From NCBI GenBank assembly GCA_020073265.1, contig JAIQFN010000016.1:39753-103752 (forward strand): a stretch of 64,000 bases of DNA, read 5' to 3'. The DNA comes from Terriglobia bacterium (GTDB taxonomy: Bacteria > Acidobacteriota > Terriglobia > Bryobacterales > Bryobacteraceae). The translations under genes and the position numbers were made by a program. Shown here piece after piece: positions 44,831 through 54,071 of the stretch (position 1 is the first letter of the stretch; every line of letters begins with the position of its first letter). Below the pieces are notes generated by a model, which worked only from the letters and a program-made list of their open reading frames with translations, ran no database searches and was not told the origin of the DNA.

Positions 44831-45558
44831 TCCCCGCCGGCTCATCGAGCGAACCGCAGCCCGTGGTTCAACCGCCTCCCCGGATGGAGCCTTTTTGGGA
44901 CTATCAGGATCTGCTCCTTTTTTTCGGCTTCGCGATTCCCTCGCTGCTGGTCACAGTTCTGGTGGTGGGCAACATCTCCGCCCTGCGGGTTTTCGGCCGC
45001 CCGTTCCAAGGATTGCTGGCGCAACTGGTGTGGTACGGCCTGGTGTTCGGAGTTCTATACGGGATTCTGCGATCGCGCTACGGCCAGCCATTCTGGCGCT
45101 CGCTCGGGTGGAGATTCCCTTTCCGCGGAATGGCAATCGTCTTATTCGGCGGCCCGCTGCTGGCGATCGCCATCGGCTATGCCGGCTATCTCTTGAGAAC
45201 CCCGGATATCGAGGTGCCTTTCCGGGAGATGCTCGGCAATCGCCCGACGCTGTTGCTGTTCGCGCTTTTCGTCGTGATCCTGGGACCGCTGTGCGAAGAG
45301 CTGGCGTTTCGCGGCTTTATGATGCCGCTGCTGGTGCGCTCGTTTGGCGCGGCAGCGGGGATCATCGGCACTGGCGCCCTGTTCGGCTGCCTGCATGCGC
45401 CTGAGTATGCCTGGTCCTGGCGGCATGCGCTGCTGATCACGACCGCGGGAAGCGTGTTCGGCTGGGTGCGCTACAAAACCGGCTCCACCGCGGCCGCCAC
45501 CGTCATGCATGCCGGATACAATCTGACGCAGTTGGCGGCCTTCCTCGCGCAATCGTAA
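44827..45558 (+). CDS. CPBP-family intramembrane metalloprotease
   Basis: 243 residues from ATG 44827, overlapping the preceding stop (ATGA). Multi-pass ([59 protein letters not shown] and more). The active-site motifs of the CAAX/CPBP group are present: [10 protein letters not shown] (EExxxR), [11 protein letters not shown] (FxxxH) and [10 protein letters not shown] (HxxxN). Members act in prenyl-protein processing, bacteriocin immunity or membrane-protein turnover. Which one applies here is unknown. mtnA follows 4 bp after the stop. Confidence 0.88.
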   Translation: MIPAGSSSEPQPVVQPPPRMEPFWDYQDLLLFFGFAIPSLLVTVLVVGNISALRVFGRPFQGLLAQLVWYGLVFGVLYGILRSRYGQPFWRSLGWRFPFRGMAIVLFGGPLLAIAIGYAGYLLRTPDIEVPFREMLGNRPTLLLFALFVVILGPLCEELAFRGFMMPLLVRSFGAAAGIIGTGALFGCLHAPEYAWSWRHALLITTAGSVFGWVRYKTGSTAAATVMHAGYNLTQLAAFLAQS

Positions 45559-45562
45559 CCGA

Positions 45563-46579
45563 ATGATCGAAACCATTCAATGGACCCCGGACGGCGTCGT
45601 CATGATCGACCAGACGCGCCTGCCTCGCGAAGAGAAGTATGTTACCTGCACTAGCTATCAGCAGGTGGCTGAAGCCATCCGATCCATGGTGATCCGCGGC
45701 GCGCCGGCCATCGGTGTCGCGGCGGCCATGGGCATCGCACTCGGGATGCAGCAGGCCGATTCGAGCAATGCATTCGAGACCATTTGCGAAACACTGGCGG
45801 CCACGCGGCCCACGGCGGTGAATCTGTTCTGGGCCATCGATCGAATGCGGCGCGTATATTCGGAAATGCGCGCCCGGCCCATCCAGGAGATCCGCGCCAG
45901 GCTGATTGCCGAGGCGCAGCAGATTCGTCTGGAAGATATCGCCATCAACGAATGCATCGGCCGGAACGGGGCGGATCTGATTCCCGACGGCAAGACCGTC
46001 CTGACGCACTGCAACGCCGGCGCGCTGGCCACAGCAGGCTACGGAACCGCGCTGGGTGTGATCCGCGCGGCGGTGGCGTCCGGCAAGCGGATCGACGTAT
46101 TCGCCGACGAAACGCGGCCCTTTCTGCAAGGCGCGCGCCTGACGATTTGGGAACTGCAGCACGATCGCATCCCCGCAACCTTGATCACCGACAACATGGC
46201 CGGCCACTTCCTGCACTCCGGACGGATCGGCTGCGTGATCGTGGGCGCGGACCGCATTGCCGCCAACGGCGACGTCGCCAACAAAATCGGTACGTATTCA
46301 GTGGCCGTGCTGGCCAAGGAGAATCAGGTCCCGTTTTACGTGGCCGCTCCGGTCTCGACGCTCGATCTTAAGATTGCCTGCGGCGATCAGATCCCCATCG
46401 AGCAGCGCGCGGCCGCCGAAGTGACCCACGTGCAAGGGGTCGCGGTCGCTCCCGAGGGCACCGCGGTCGCGAATCCGGCCTTCGACGTCACGCCCCACCG
46501 CTACGTCACCGCCATCATCACCGAGCGCGGCGTGGCGCGTCCTCCGTATTCGGAATCCCTGCCGAAGTTGGTACAGTGA
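45563..46579 (+). CDS. mtnA: Methylthioribose-1-phosphate isomerase
   Basis: 338 residues. Conserved motifs are [36 protein letters not shown] (the Cys is the presumed catalytic residue), [34 protein letters not shown] (catalytic Asp) and [11 protein letters not shown]. MtnA isomerises 5-methylthioribose-1-phosphate in the methionine salvage pathway; the same fold is shared with eIF2B-like proteins, but the motifs fit MtnA. The stop overlaps the GTG start of the next gene. No other mtn gene is near. Confidence 0.93.
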   Translation: MIETIQWTPDGVVMIDQTRLPREEKYVTCTSYQQVAEAIRSMVIRGAPAIGVAAAMGIALGMQQADSSNAFETICETLAATRPTAVNLFWAIDRMRRVYSEMRARPIQEIRARLIAEAQQIRLEDIAINECIGRNGADLIPDGKTVLTHCNAGALATAGYGTALGVIRAAVASGKRIDVFADETRPFLQGARLTIWELQHDRIPATLITDNMAGHFLHSGRIGCVIVGADRIAANGDVANKIGTYSVAVLAKENQVPFYVAAPVSTLDLKIACGDQIPIEQRAAAEVTHVQGVAVAPEGTAVANPAFDVTPHRYVTAIITERGVARPPYSESLPKLVQ

Positions 46580-47103
46580 AACTTATGATCCGCCGCTTGT
46601 CGTGTTCGGTCTTCTTAATCGCCAGCGTCCTGTCAGGCTCCGGTGAGCTCTCCAATCGCCGCGCGCCGGGCTTCGCGCTTCCCAGTCCGGACTACACGCA
46701 TTTTTACGACCTGCAAGACTACCGCGGCAAAGTGGTTCTGATCGATTTCATGTCCACCACCTGCCCGCACTGTCTGCTGCTCAGCACCACGCTCGAGAAG
46801 GTGAAGCAGAAATACGGCGACAAGGTGGCGATCCTCTCGGTGGTGCTTCCGCCGGACAATCAGGACACGGTTGAGAAATACAAGAACGTGAATCACATCA
46901 CCGTGCCCATCGTCTGCGACCAGGGTCAGATGACCATCTCCTACATGCAGGCGCGCCCGGGCATGAGTCACATCGACGTGCCGCATTTGTTCGTCATCGA
47001 CAAGCAGGGCACCATCCGCAACGATTTCCCCTACTCGGACAAGGACAAGGGCGTGTTTGAAGGACCGGCATTGTTTCCGGAAATCGACAAGCTCCTGAAG
47101 TAG
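46576..47103 (+). CDS. TlpA/AhpC-type thioredoxin-fold protein, exported
   Basis: 175 residues from GTG 46576 (overlapping the mtnA stop), with ATG 46585 as an alternative. Signal peptide ([16 protein letters not shown]), then [28 protein letters not shown] with the CxxC redox pair, and the cis-Pro block [15 protein letters not shown]. Probably a periplasmic thiol-disulfide oxidoreductase, for example in cytochrome c maturation, which would suit the many CxxCH proteins in this region. That link is inference. Confidence 0.85.
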   Translation: MKLMIRRLSCSVFLIASVLSGSGELSNRRAPGFALPSPDYTHFYDLQDYRGKVVLIDFMSTTCPHCLLLSTTLEKVKQKYGDKVAILSVVLPPDNQDTVEKYKNVNHITVPIVCDQGQMTISYMQARPGMSHIDVPHLFVIDKQGTIRNDFPYSDKDKGVFEGPALFPEIDKLLK

Positions 47104-47208
47104 CCGGCCACCACCGTTCCTCTGCGCCGCGCCCGCCTGACCTGACAGGCTCGCTCAAACGGTGATAGGATTGCTTGGTACTAAGAACAGAAAGAAGGTG
47201 GCGGAAGA

Positions 47209-47658
47209 GTGTTCATACCTTACGACATCGCGAACTACCCGCTGAACAGCAACGAATGGTCGTTTCCATTCACGGAGTGCATCCACATCTCCATGTTCGC
47301 CATGTCCATCGGGACCATCGCCCTGGTGGATCTGCGCATGCTCGGCGTGGGGCTGAGGCATCAAACTCCCGCGCAGATACTCAAGGACACGGGCATCTGG
47401 ACCCTGGTCGGCCTCATCATCGTGGTGACCTCGGGCTTCGTGATCTGGGCCTCGGACCCGCTTCGCTATTACTACAACTGGTCGTTTCGATACAAGATCA
47501 TCGCGCTGGCGCTAGCGATCCTCTACAACTACACGATTCACCGGAAGGTTGCGCTGTCGGCGTCTTCGCAATCAATCGGCGGAAAATTGGTGGCGACGCT
47601 GTCGCTGCTGCTCTGGATATCCATCGTGTTTGCGGGGCTGTTCTATGCGTTTACTTAG
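47209..47658 (+). CDS. DUF6644-like integral membrane protein 1
   Basis: 149 residues from GTG 47209. Four membrane helices (ISMFAMSIGTIALVDLRMLG, IWTLVGLIIVVTSGFVIWA, IIALALAILYNYTIH, LVATLSLLLWISIVFAGLFYA). A His in the first helix (ECIHISMF) and another in NYTIHRKV could bind heme. The layout is repeated in the next gene, so the two are probably paralogues forming a heterodimeric membrane complex. Family without an established function. Confidence 0.65.
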   Translation: MFIPYDIANYPLNSNEWSFPFTECIHISMFAMSIGTIALVDLRMLGVGLRHQTPAQILKDTGIWTLVGLIIVVTSGFVIWASDPLRYYYNWSFRYKIIALALAILYNYTIHRKVALSASSQSIGGKLVATLSLLLWISIVFAGLFYAFT

Positions 47659-47681
47659 GATGCATTTGCAGGAAGGTCAAA

Positions 47682-48239
47682 ATGTCTGCTGCTGGTGACT
47701 TTAGCAACTGGGTCGCGGATACAAGCTTTTTCACGGCGCTGCGCGAGTCGGGGCTGCCTTATCCGATCGTGATGTCGCTGCATTTGTCGTCCATCGCCAT
47801 ATTCGGCGGACTGATTCTGATGACCGATCTGCGTCTGCTCGGCGTGGCGCTCAAGGACATGTCGGTGACCGACGTGGTGCGGCAAACGCGCCTGTGGAAG
47901 CGGATCGGTTTCGTGATCATGATCACGTGCGGCGTACTGCTGGGGGGGGCGAAGCTGAACACGTATTACGACAACCCCTATTTTCAAATCAAGCTGTCGC
48001 TGCTGGTGCTGGTGGGCGTACACGCGATCATTTTTCGGCGCAGCGTCTACGCCAACACGGAAGCCATCGATCGCGCCCCGGCCATCCCGGGCGTGGCCAA
48101 GACCGCGGCCGTGCTCTCGCTGATCCTGTGGGTCGGGATTCTGTCGATGGGACGGTGGATCGCCTACTTCGAACGGCCCGGACAATTCGGACGCCCGCAC
48201 GCGGTGAGTCAGGCCGCGCCCGAACTACCGCAGAAGTAA
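47682..48239 (+). CDS. DUF6644-like integral membrane protein 2
   Basis: 185 residues from ATG 47682 with AGGAAGG upstream. Four helices with the same pattern as the preceding protein: MSLHLSSIAIFGGLILMTDLRLLGVAL (in pieces) parallels its ISMFAMSIGTIALVDLRMLGVGL (in pieces), and VHAIIFRRSV parallels YNYTIHRKV. The N terminus adds WVADTSFFTALRESGLPYP. His residues in helix 1 and helix 3 are kept in both. Possible b-type-cytochrome-like pair; no direct proof. It ends 4 bp before the convergent COX15-like gene. Confidence 0.68.
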   Translation: MSAAGDFSNWVADTSFFTALRESGLPYPIVMSLHLSSIAIFGGLILMTDLRLLGVALKDMSVTDVVRQTRLWKRIGFVIMITCGVLLGGAKLNTYYDNPYFQIKLSLLVLVGVHAIIFRRSVYANTEAIDRAPAIPGVAKTAAVLSLILWVGILSMGRWIAYFERPGQFGRPHAVSQAAPELPQK

Positions 48240-48243
48240 GTAC

Positions 48244-49053
48244 TCAAGTCTTTCCCGCTGTCGCGCCGGCGACTGCGCGCCGCATATTGCGCTGAACCTG
48301 CATCGCCAGCACCAAGCTGGCTGCCAGAGTCAGTGACCCGACCACAACGTGCGAGGTAGCGGCGATCACCAGCGCCACCGAATTCTCCAGCTCCAGCAAC
48401 TGCATGGTGAACGCGGTCACCCCTAACGTCACCTGCAACAACACAATGGACAGCAACCAAATCGCTGCAGAGCGCAGCGGGCGATGCTGCGGATATTGTT
48501 GCATCACCAGCGAGGCCGCCACCAGCGTCGTCAACGCGGCGATCATGGCGCCGCCCATGTGCGGCATAATGCCGGTCGCTTTGTGACGGTAGGCTGCGCC
48601 AAACACGATTTGAAGCAGCACCAGTGGCGGAGCGGCAATCGCCAGGGGCCGCAGGAGCGGGGCAGCCTGACCGTCCACGAATTCCGGCCCTGCATTCCAG
48701 ACGGACGATGTGACCACCGCGATCGCAACCACGATCGCGAACGCCAACGCCGCCAGGCTCGCGTGCACTACGGGCCAACCCAGCCATCCAACCCAACCGT
48801 CAATCACGATGAACCCCACCGCGGCCCAACCCAGGAAGAATCCCTCCTTCGCCAGCGACTGCCAGATCGCCAGTCCCAGAGCCAGGATGCCGACTACCAC
48901 GGCCATGGCAGTGTGAAAAGGGGCATGCAGCATGCCGCTCGGCGCCTGCTGGGGAGCAACCGCCTCGCTGGTAATGTAGGCGCCGACCGCGATCAAGATC
49001 AGCACGCAGATCGCGACCACAACGGCGTAACGATGCAACCCCGCATCCACCAT
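48244..49053 (-). CDS. COX15/CtaA-like multi-pass membrane protein
   Basis: 269 residues, eight hydrophobic helices. His residues are placed as in heme A synthases: HAPFHTAMAVVVG, PVVHASLAAL, AAYRHKATGIMPHMGG and AATSHVVVGSL. CtaA/COX15 hydroxylates heme O to heme A, but homologues of unknown function exist, and no cytochrome oxidase gene is near. It follows the multicopper oxidase gene with a 2-bp gap, so both share an operon and the protein more likely serves that module. Confidence 0.65.
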   Translation of the reverse strand: MVDAGLHRYAVVVAICVLILIAVGAYITSEAVAPQQAPSGMLHAPFHTAMAVVVGILALGLAIWQSLAKEGFFLGWAAVGFIVIDGWVGWLGWPVVHASLAALAFAIVVAIAVVTSSVWNAGPEFVDGQAAPLLRPLAIAAPPLVLLQIVFGAAYRHKATGIMPHMGGAMIAALTTLVAASLVMQQYPQHRPLRSAAIWLLSIVLLQVTLGVTAFTMQLLELENSVALVIAATSHVVVGSLTLAASLVLAMQVQRNMRRAVAGATAGKT

Positions 49054-49055
49054 CT

Positions 49056-50591
49056 CTACACCACCTCGAAGTTGCCCATCATGGCCATGTCCTCGTGTTC
49101 CAGATTGTGGCAGTGAAAAACGTAGCGCCCGCGATGGCCGCCGAATCGCACCAGGATGTTTGCCGTCTGTCCGGGCCCCAGATCGACGGTGTCCTTCCAG
49201 CCTGCGTCGTAAGGACCGGGGCGCCCGCTGTGCGAGAGCACCTGAAAGTGTACCAGGTGAAGATGCAGCGGGTGGTTGAAGTCCGTTTCGAGCCGCCAAA
49301 TCTCGGTGCTGTCGAGCTTCGGTTGCGCGTCCATGCGGACCGGATCGTAGGACTTGCCATTGATCAACCAACCGCGGTCCATGTCGCGAAAAGCGAACTT
49401 GAAGTCGCGGGTGGCAACCACGTCGGAGGCATTCGGGAAGCTGAGGCGGCTGAGCTGAGGCGGGATGGCGCTCGGGTCCCTCTCCTCGCGCGTCACCTGG
49501 AAGCGCATGATTTGCCCGGTTGCGCCGCTCGAAGCCTTGTTCAGCAGCGTCACCGTGGAACCGAGCCGGTACTTCGAGAAATCCACGATCAAGTCGAATC
49601 GTTCCGCCGGCGCCATCTTGATGGTCCGCTGTCGAATGGGCGCGGCCAACAACCCGCCATCGCTGCCGATCTGGACAAACGGGGCTCCGCCGGAAGGCGA
49701 CGGATCGAGCGCCAGTTCATAGCGCCGGGCATTGGACGCGTTCAAGATCCGGAACCGGTATCTGGTGTTCGCGACTTCCAGCTTCGGCCAGGGCGCGCCG
49801 TTGACCAGGATCACATCGCCCAGAACGCCGCCCATGTACTCGCCCGTGACTCCGGGCCGTTCCCGCAAGGATGGATCGAGCGACGGATAGAGGAAAGAAC
49901 CATCCGCCTGAAAGGACCGATCGCAGATCAGCAGCGCGATCTCCTTGTCGCCGCGAGGCAGCGGAAGCTGCGCCTCCTCATCATCTCGAATGATGTAGAA
50001 CCCGGCCAGACCGCGCCAGACCTGGGGAGCGGTGAAGTCCATGCGATGGTCGTGATACCACAGCGTGGCGGCGCGCTGATCGTTGAGGTACAGATAATCG
50101 CGCTGCTCTTGGGTGCGCCGGGCCCTGGGGTCGTGCATGTGCGACGGCGTGTAGCTGGCCGGGAGCACCAGGTCAGTGGGATATCCATCGCTTTCCGGCG
50201 CCGTGTGTCCGCCGTGCAGATGCGTCACGATCGGAACCGGCAGTTGATTGCGAAGGTGCACCGCCACGCGGCGGCCGTGGCGCGCCTCGATGGTCGGCCC
50301 GGGGAAGATTCCGTTATATCCCCAGATCCCGGTGCTCAGCCCTGGCACAATTTCAAGCTTGGCGGGCCGCGCGTCCAGCTCGTAAAAGTCGGTGGTCGCG
50401 TCGGCGCTCACCGGTTTCAGCACCGGGATGATCGGCAGCGCGACCTCGAAAGGTTTCGGAAGCGAAATGCCGCTGGCCAGCAATCTCGGTTGCGGCCTTC
50501 CGCGCGCGCAGCCGGTTTCAAAGTGCGGCAGGGCAAGACCGGCGGCCGCGCCTCCCCCGGCTCTCAGCAGTTCCCGGCGGGTCCACTTCAT
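49056..50591 (-). CDS. Tat-exported multicopper oxidase (CotA/bilirubin-oxidase-like)
   Basis: 511 residues. Twin-arginine leader MKWTRRELLRAGGGAAAGLA. All four copper-binding segments are present: VTHLHGGHTAP, LWYHDHRMDFT, HPLHLHLVHFQVL and HCHNLEHEDMAMMG, the last with the His-Cys-His core and an axial Met for the type-1 copper. The sequence resembles CotA and bilirubin oxidases. It may oxidise metals (Cu+, Mn2+) or phenolics. The start overlaps the stop of the small membrane protein gene upstream (ATGA) and a COX15-like gene follows 2 bp later. Confidence 0.9.
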   Translation of the reverse strand: MKWTRRELLRAGGGAAAGLALPHFETGCARGRPQPRLLASGISLPKPFEVALPIIPVLKPVSADATTDFYELDARPAKLEIVPGLSTGIWGYNGIFPGPTIEARHGRRVAVHLRNQLPVPIVTHLHGGHTAPESDGYPTDLVLPASYTPSHMHDPRARRTQEQRDYLYLNDQRAATLWYHDHRMDFTAPQVWRGLAGFYIIRDDEEAQLPLPRGDKEIALLICDRSFQADGSFLYPSLDPSLRERPGVTGEYMGGVLGDVILVNGAPWPKLEVANTRYRFRILNASNARRYELALDPSPSGGAPFVQIGSDGGLLAAPIRQRTIKMAPAERFDLIVDFSKYRLGSTVTLLNKASSGATGQIMRFQVTREERDPSAIPPQLSRLSFPNASDVVATRDFKFAFRDMDRGWLINGKSYDPVRMDAQPKLDSTEIWRLETDFNHPLHLHLVHFQVLSHSGRPGPYDAGWKDTVDLGPGQTANILVRFGGHRGRYVFHCHNLEHEDMAMMGNFEVV

Positions 50592-50998
50592 AGCGACCGG
50601 GCGCCGCCCACAGCTTGTTTCCGGAAAGCCCACGTCGCCAGCCAGACCACTGCACCGAACACGAACGCGCCCAGCGGAACGTGTACGCCCAGGAAGCGCC
50701 CGTATCCTGTGCCGGTTTGCAAACCCTCGGCAATGAGTATGAAAAGACTCGCGATGACCAGCCACAACGGCCCTCCGAACCTGGCCATCACGACCGCCAG
50801 AACCACTTGCAACGCGGAGAGGCTTACAATCAGCCACGCAGTCCATTCATGAAAGACCACCGGGCTCTCAATCCCGGAGAGGAATTGACCCGCGAAGATC
50901 GCCTGCGTCAGCACGCCCAGCGCGTGAGCCACAAGCACGATGCGGAGGGCGGCCAGATTCGTGGCCCGCAGTTTATGAAGTTTATCGTCTGGTTGCAA
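50588..50998 (-). CDS. Small four-helix membrane protein of the copper oxidase operon
   Basis: About 136 residues if translation starts at TTG 50998; the frame is open further upstream to 51277, but that would run into the divergent kinase gene region. Four helices are visible (LRIVLVAHALGVLTQAIFAG, HEWTAWLIVSLSALQVVLAV, PLWLVIASLFILIAEGLQTG, HVPLGAFVFGAVVWLATWAF). His in LVAHALG, FHEWTAW and VHVPLGA are possible heme or metal ligands. No named family recognised. Its stop overlaps the ATG of the multicopper oxidase gene. Confidence 0.6.
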   Translation of the reverse strand: MQPDDKLHKLRATNLAALRIVLVAHALGVLTQAIFAGQFLSGIESPVVFHEWTAWLIVSLSALQVVLAVVMARFGGPLWLVIASLFILIAEGLQTGTGYGRFLGVHVPLGAFVFGAVVWLATWAFRKQAVGGARSL

Positions 50999-51195
50999 TG
51001 CCAGCGCTTCCAAAGCACTCCAGCGGCCTTCTTGCTCGGGTGTCTTGAGCTGGAGCGCGTATCCAGGCCCGGCGCTCAGAATTTTAGCACGTGGGACGGA
51101 AAACCTTCGGCCTCGTTCCTGTGACCGCTTGCGTTGGCCCGCCAATTGCTGAACAAAGACGATTGCCCCAGAGCTACGTTGGTAAAACAGACCCG

Positions 51196-52278
51196 ATGAT
51201 GGACAGTACTTCCCCACCGGATGAAGGCCCAAGAAGCCCGGAACGGACCAAACGGTTTCAAGATCCGTCGGACGCATCGTCCGGTCTGCTGGCCCAGCTA
51301 ATCGACCTGGCCGAAGACGCCATCATCTCGGTCGGAGGCGATCAACGCATCGTCCTTTACAACCAGGGCGCCGAACGCGTCTTCGGCTACAGCCCCCGGG
51401 AAGTGATCGGCAGGCCCCTGGACATCCTGCTGCCCGAAAGCATGGCGCAACACCATCGCAAGCAGGTCGCGGATTTTGCGAAGTCTACGGTGGCGGCCCG
51501 GTCCATGCGGGAACGCGAGCAGATCCGCGGCCGGCGCAAGGACGGAACCGAATTTCCGGCCGAGGCTTCCATCTCCAAGGTAAACGCCGAGGGCCAGACC
51601 CTGCTCACGGTCATCCTGCGCGATGTCACCGAACGCGTGGCCGCCGACCACAAGCTCCAGGACTCGCTTCGGGAAAAGGAAGCGCTGCTGAGAGAGATTC
51701 ACCATCGCGTCAAGAACAACCTGCAGGTGATGTCCAGCCTGCTGGGACTGCAGTCGCGCGCCGTGTCCAAGCAAGAGACGCGCCGGGCCTTTGAGGACAG
51801 CCAGGACCGGATTCATTCCATGGCTCTGCTGCACGACATGCTGTGCCGGTCCGGCAACCTGGCGCGCATCGATCTGGCTGAGTATACGCAGCAGCTCGCC
51901 GCCTACCTGTTCCGCTCTTACAGCATTGACGCGGAGCACATTCGCCTCTCTACCCAGCTCGACCCCGTGTATCTCGACCTGGACGGCGCCGTGCCCTACG
52001 GACTCATCGTCAATGAACTGGTGGCCAACGCCTTGCGGCATGCCTTTCCGGAAGGCCGCCGTGGAGAAATCCACATCGAACTTCGGAAGCTGCCCGACCG
52101 TCGGATCCGGTTGACCGTGCGGGATGACGGAGTGGGTCTGGGAAGCGAGGAGGGCTGGCAGAAGGGTAACTCGCTAGGATTTCGGCTGGTGAGGATGCTG
52201 GCCGAACAGCTCGCAGGAGATCTTGAAATCAGGTCCAGCGCACCCACGGAGTTTCAGCTCATCTTTGGCCCTCGTTGA
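51196..52278 (+). CDS. PAS-domain sensor histidine kinase (HisKA_2 type)
   Basis: 360 residues from ATG 51196 (another ATG follows immediately). A PAS domain (LAEDAIISVGGDQRIVLYNQGAERVFGYSPREVIG, in pieces) with C-terminal PAC segment is followed by the HisKA_2 phosphoacceptor helix LLREIHHRVKNNLQVMSSLLGLQSR (in pieces) and a HATPase domain (LIVNELVANALRHAFP, VRDDGVGLG). No membrane segment, so a cytoplasmic kinase. No response regulator is adjacent. It is divergent from the copper-oxidase operon and upstream of the fusion genes, so control of these copper/heme genes is plausible but unproven. Confidence 0.87.
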   Translation: MMDSTSPPDEGPRSPERTKRFQDPSDASSGLLAQLIDLAEDAIISVGGDQRIVLYNQGAERVFGYSPREVIGRPLDILLPESMAQHHRKQVADFAKSTVAARSMREREQIRGRRKDGTEFPAEASISKVNAEGQTLLTVILRDVTERVAADHKLQDSLREKEALLREIHHRVKNNLQVMSSLLGLQSRAVSKQETRRAFEDSQDRIHSMALLHDMLCRSGNLARIDLAEYTQQLAAYLFRSYSIDAEHIRLSTQLDPVYLDLDGAVPYGLIVNELVANALRHAFPEGRRGEIHIELRKLPDRRIRLTVRDDGVGLGSEEGWQKGNSLGFRLVRMLAEQLAGDLEIRSSAPTEFQLIFGPR

Positions 52279-52467
52279 CCGGCCAATCCCCAAGACCATG
52301 CGAATGGTTGCGCAATTGGGTGAGCGTAGGGACACAGGTTTCCCAACCCTCCATTGAAAGCTTACGGACTTATTCTGTCCCGCTCCCCTGGTCTCTAAGT
52401 TGCAACGGACCAGCCAGTTCGTAACTAGCCAGTTACAAAACGGGAGTATTCCCGCCAGGAGGCAGAG
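52279..52467 (+). promoter_or_regulatory. Leader region before fusion gene 3 with small hairpins
   Basis: 189 bp without a gene. Two short stems stand before the ribosome-binding site: TAACT/AGTTA and CGGGA/TCCCG; AGGAGG then lies 6 bases before the ATG. The AGCCAGTT motif occurs twice in direct order. I saw no convincing promoter hexamers at proper spacing. Confidence 0.35.
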
Positions 52468-53793
52468 ATGTTCCGGTTTTTTGTCGCAGGTCTATCGATG
52501 GGCATGTTGGGCATGGCCGCCGACGCGCCCGCCCCTTCCGTCACGTTCGCCAAAGAAGTCTCCAGAATCTTCCAGCAGAAATGCAACGAGTGCCACCGGC
52601 CGGGAACCGCGGCGCCGATGTCGCTCGAAACCTATGACGCGGTGCGGCCCTGGGCCAGGTCCATCAAGCAGCGCGTGCTGATGCGGCAGATGCCGCCGTG
52701 GTCGATCGACAAGTCGGTCGGAATCCAGGAGTTTTCAAACGACCGGTCGCTCACCGAAGACGAACTCAGCACCATCGTCCGCTGGGTGGATGCGGGATCT
52801 CCGCTCGGCAATCCCAAGGACCTGCCGGCGCCGCAAAAGTGGTCCAGCGATGAAGGCTGGCAACTGGCGAAACAGTTCGGCCCGCCGGATTTCGTCCTGA
52901 AGTCTGATCCTTATACCATGCCGGCCCAATCGCAAGACCAATGGTGGAAGCCGCTGGCCGACGTTCCGGTGACCGAGGCTCGCTGGGTGCGCGCCGTCGA
53001 GATGCGTCCAGGAACCGCCCAGGGGCGCAAGATCACGCACCATGCCCTGGCGCACCTGGTGCAGGACGATCCGGAAGCGCAACGCCTGGGCGTCGACAAT
53101 GACGCCGCGGCCGGACAAGGCGGCGTCTTGATGGAGTGGGCGGTCGGAAAGAATTTCGACATCTTCCGCGAAGGCACCGGCAAGCTGGTGATGCCCGGCT
53201 CGCACATCTGGTGGGACATCCACTATCACGCCGTCGGCGAGGAGATTCGCGACCATGTTGAGCTGGGCGTGTGGCTCTATCCGAAAGGCCAGGAGCCCAA
53301 GTACCGGACTTACTTGACCGGGTTCCAGGCGACTTCCACAGTGGGCGCCGCACTCGACATCGCGCCCAACTCCATCAGCATGAGCCAGGGTTTCCACGTG
53401 CTGAAGCAAGCGGCGCGGCTCGAAAACTTCCAGCCGCATATGCATCTGCGCGGCAAGGCGATGCTGCTCGAAGCCATTCTGCCGGACGGCACCAATCAGA
53501 CCATCAGCTACGTCGGCAACTTCGACTTCAACTGGATGACCAACTACATCTATACGGATGAAGCCGCGCCGGTCCTGCCGAAAGGCACCATCATCCACGT
53601 CACCGCGTGGCATGACAACACCGCGTCGAACCGCGGCAATCCAGACCCGAACCAGTGGGTCGGCTGGGGCGACCGCACCGTCGACGAAATGGCGCACGCC
53701 TGGGTGAACGTCACCTACATTTCCGACGACGACTACCAGGCGTGGGCCGCCAAGCACAAGCCACAGCGGACCGGAATGCGGCGCCCGGAATAG
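52468..53793 (+). CDS. Cytochrome c–PHM-like copper monooxygenase fusion (paralogue 3)
   Basis: 441 residues with a short signal peptide (FFVAGLSMGMLGMAADA). Heme site CNECH, distal Met candidate in RQMPPWSIDK. PHM-order copper ligands: KITHHALAHLV, WWDIHYHAVGE, QPHMHLRGKAM and DEMAHAWVNVTY. It is the most divergent of the four paralogues: it has a WWKPLADVPVTEARWVRAVE segment before the His pair and a longer loop with VGKNFDIFREGTGK. The ligand set is nevertheless complete, arguing for a shared chemistry. A structured 278-bp gap separates it from paralogue 4. Confidence 0.85.
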   Translation: MFRFFVAGLSMGMLGMAADAPAPSVTFAKEVSRIFQQKCNECHRPGTAAPMSLETYDAVRPWARSIKQRVLMRQMPPWSIDKSVGIQEFSNDRSLTEDELSTIVRWVDAGSPLGNPKDLPAPQKWSSDEGWQLAKQFGPPDFVLKSDPYTMPAQSQDQWWKPLADVPVTEARWVRAVEMRPGTAQGRKITHHALAHLVQDDPEAQRLGVDNDAAAGQGGVLMEWAVGKNFDIFREGTGKLVMPGSHIWWDIHYHAVGEEIRDHVELGVWLYPKGQEPKYRTYLTGFQATSTVGAALDIAPNSISMSQGFHVLKQAARLENFQPHMHLRGKAMLLEAILPDGTNQTISYVGNFDFNWMTNYIYTDEAAPVLPKGTIIHVTAWHDNTASNRGNPDPNQWVGWGDRTVDEMAHAWVNVTYISDDDYQAWAAKHKPQRTGMRRPE

Positions 53794-53831
53794 GATCTGA
53801 ATGCCGCGGCTGACTAATATCGGCTGTCAAT

Positions 53832-53849
53832 CGGCGACTGGGATCGCCG
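53832..53849 (+). terminator. Hairpin after fusion gene 3
   Basis: CGGCGA (53832-53837) pairs with TCGCCG (53844-53849), 38 bp past the stop codon. No T-tract follows; it may stabilise the mRNA end rather than terminate. Confidence 0.35.
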
Positions 53850-53864
53850 CTGACCAAGCAAGCT

Positions 53865-53990
53865 GGAACCCGCCTCCTCCGGCCGCCGTCGCTCGAAAGT
53901 CGATCGCTACCGCTTCGCATAGCCATCATGGCGATTCCGTACCGCGCGTAGTGGCCATCGGCTCTTCCGGCGACGGCGGCCGGGGGTTCC
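53865..53990. repeat. Long imperfect inverted repeat between fusion genes 3 and 4
   Basis: The arm at 53865-53892 and the arm at 53970-53990 are reverse complements over 21 nt (GGAACCC plus CCGGCCGCCGTCGC), with a 7-nt insertion in the left arm. About 77 bp lie between the arms and contain a smaller GCCAT/ATGGC palindrome. The arms could fold into a stable cruciform or RNA stem. Confidence 0.7.
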
Positions 53991-54022
53991 AGTCCTGCTG
54001 AGAGGAACAGGAATGATAAAGG

Positions 54023-54057
54023 GGCGACGCCGTCGTAACGGGATGACTGGCGTCGCC
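54023..54057 (+). promoter_or_regulatory. Inverted repeat next to the ribosome-binding site of fusion gene 4
   Basis: GGCGACGCC (54023-54031) and GGCGTCGCC (54049-54057) are a perfect 9-bp inverted repeat. The ribosome-binding site GAGGAG follows at once and the ATG is at 54072. A hairpin here could mask the translation start, or the sequence could be an operator. Confidence 0.5.
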
Positions 54058-54071
54058 GAGGAGCGTCGAAC

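Noticed and set aside
51001..51277. N-terminal extension of the small membrane protein gene up to 51277
   Set aside because: It would overlap the start of the divergent histidine kinase and adds only low-complexity basic sequence without a start context; the membrane-protein part begins near 50998.
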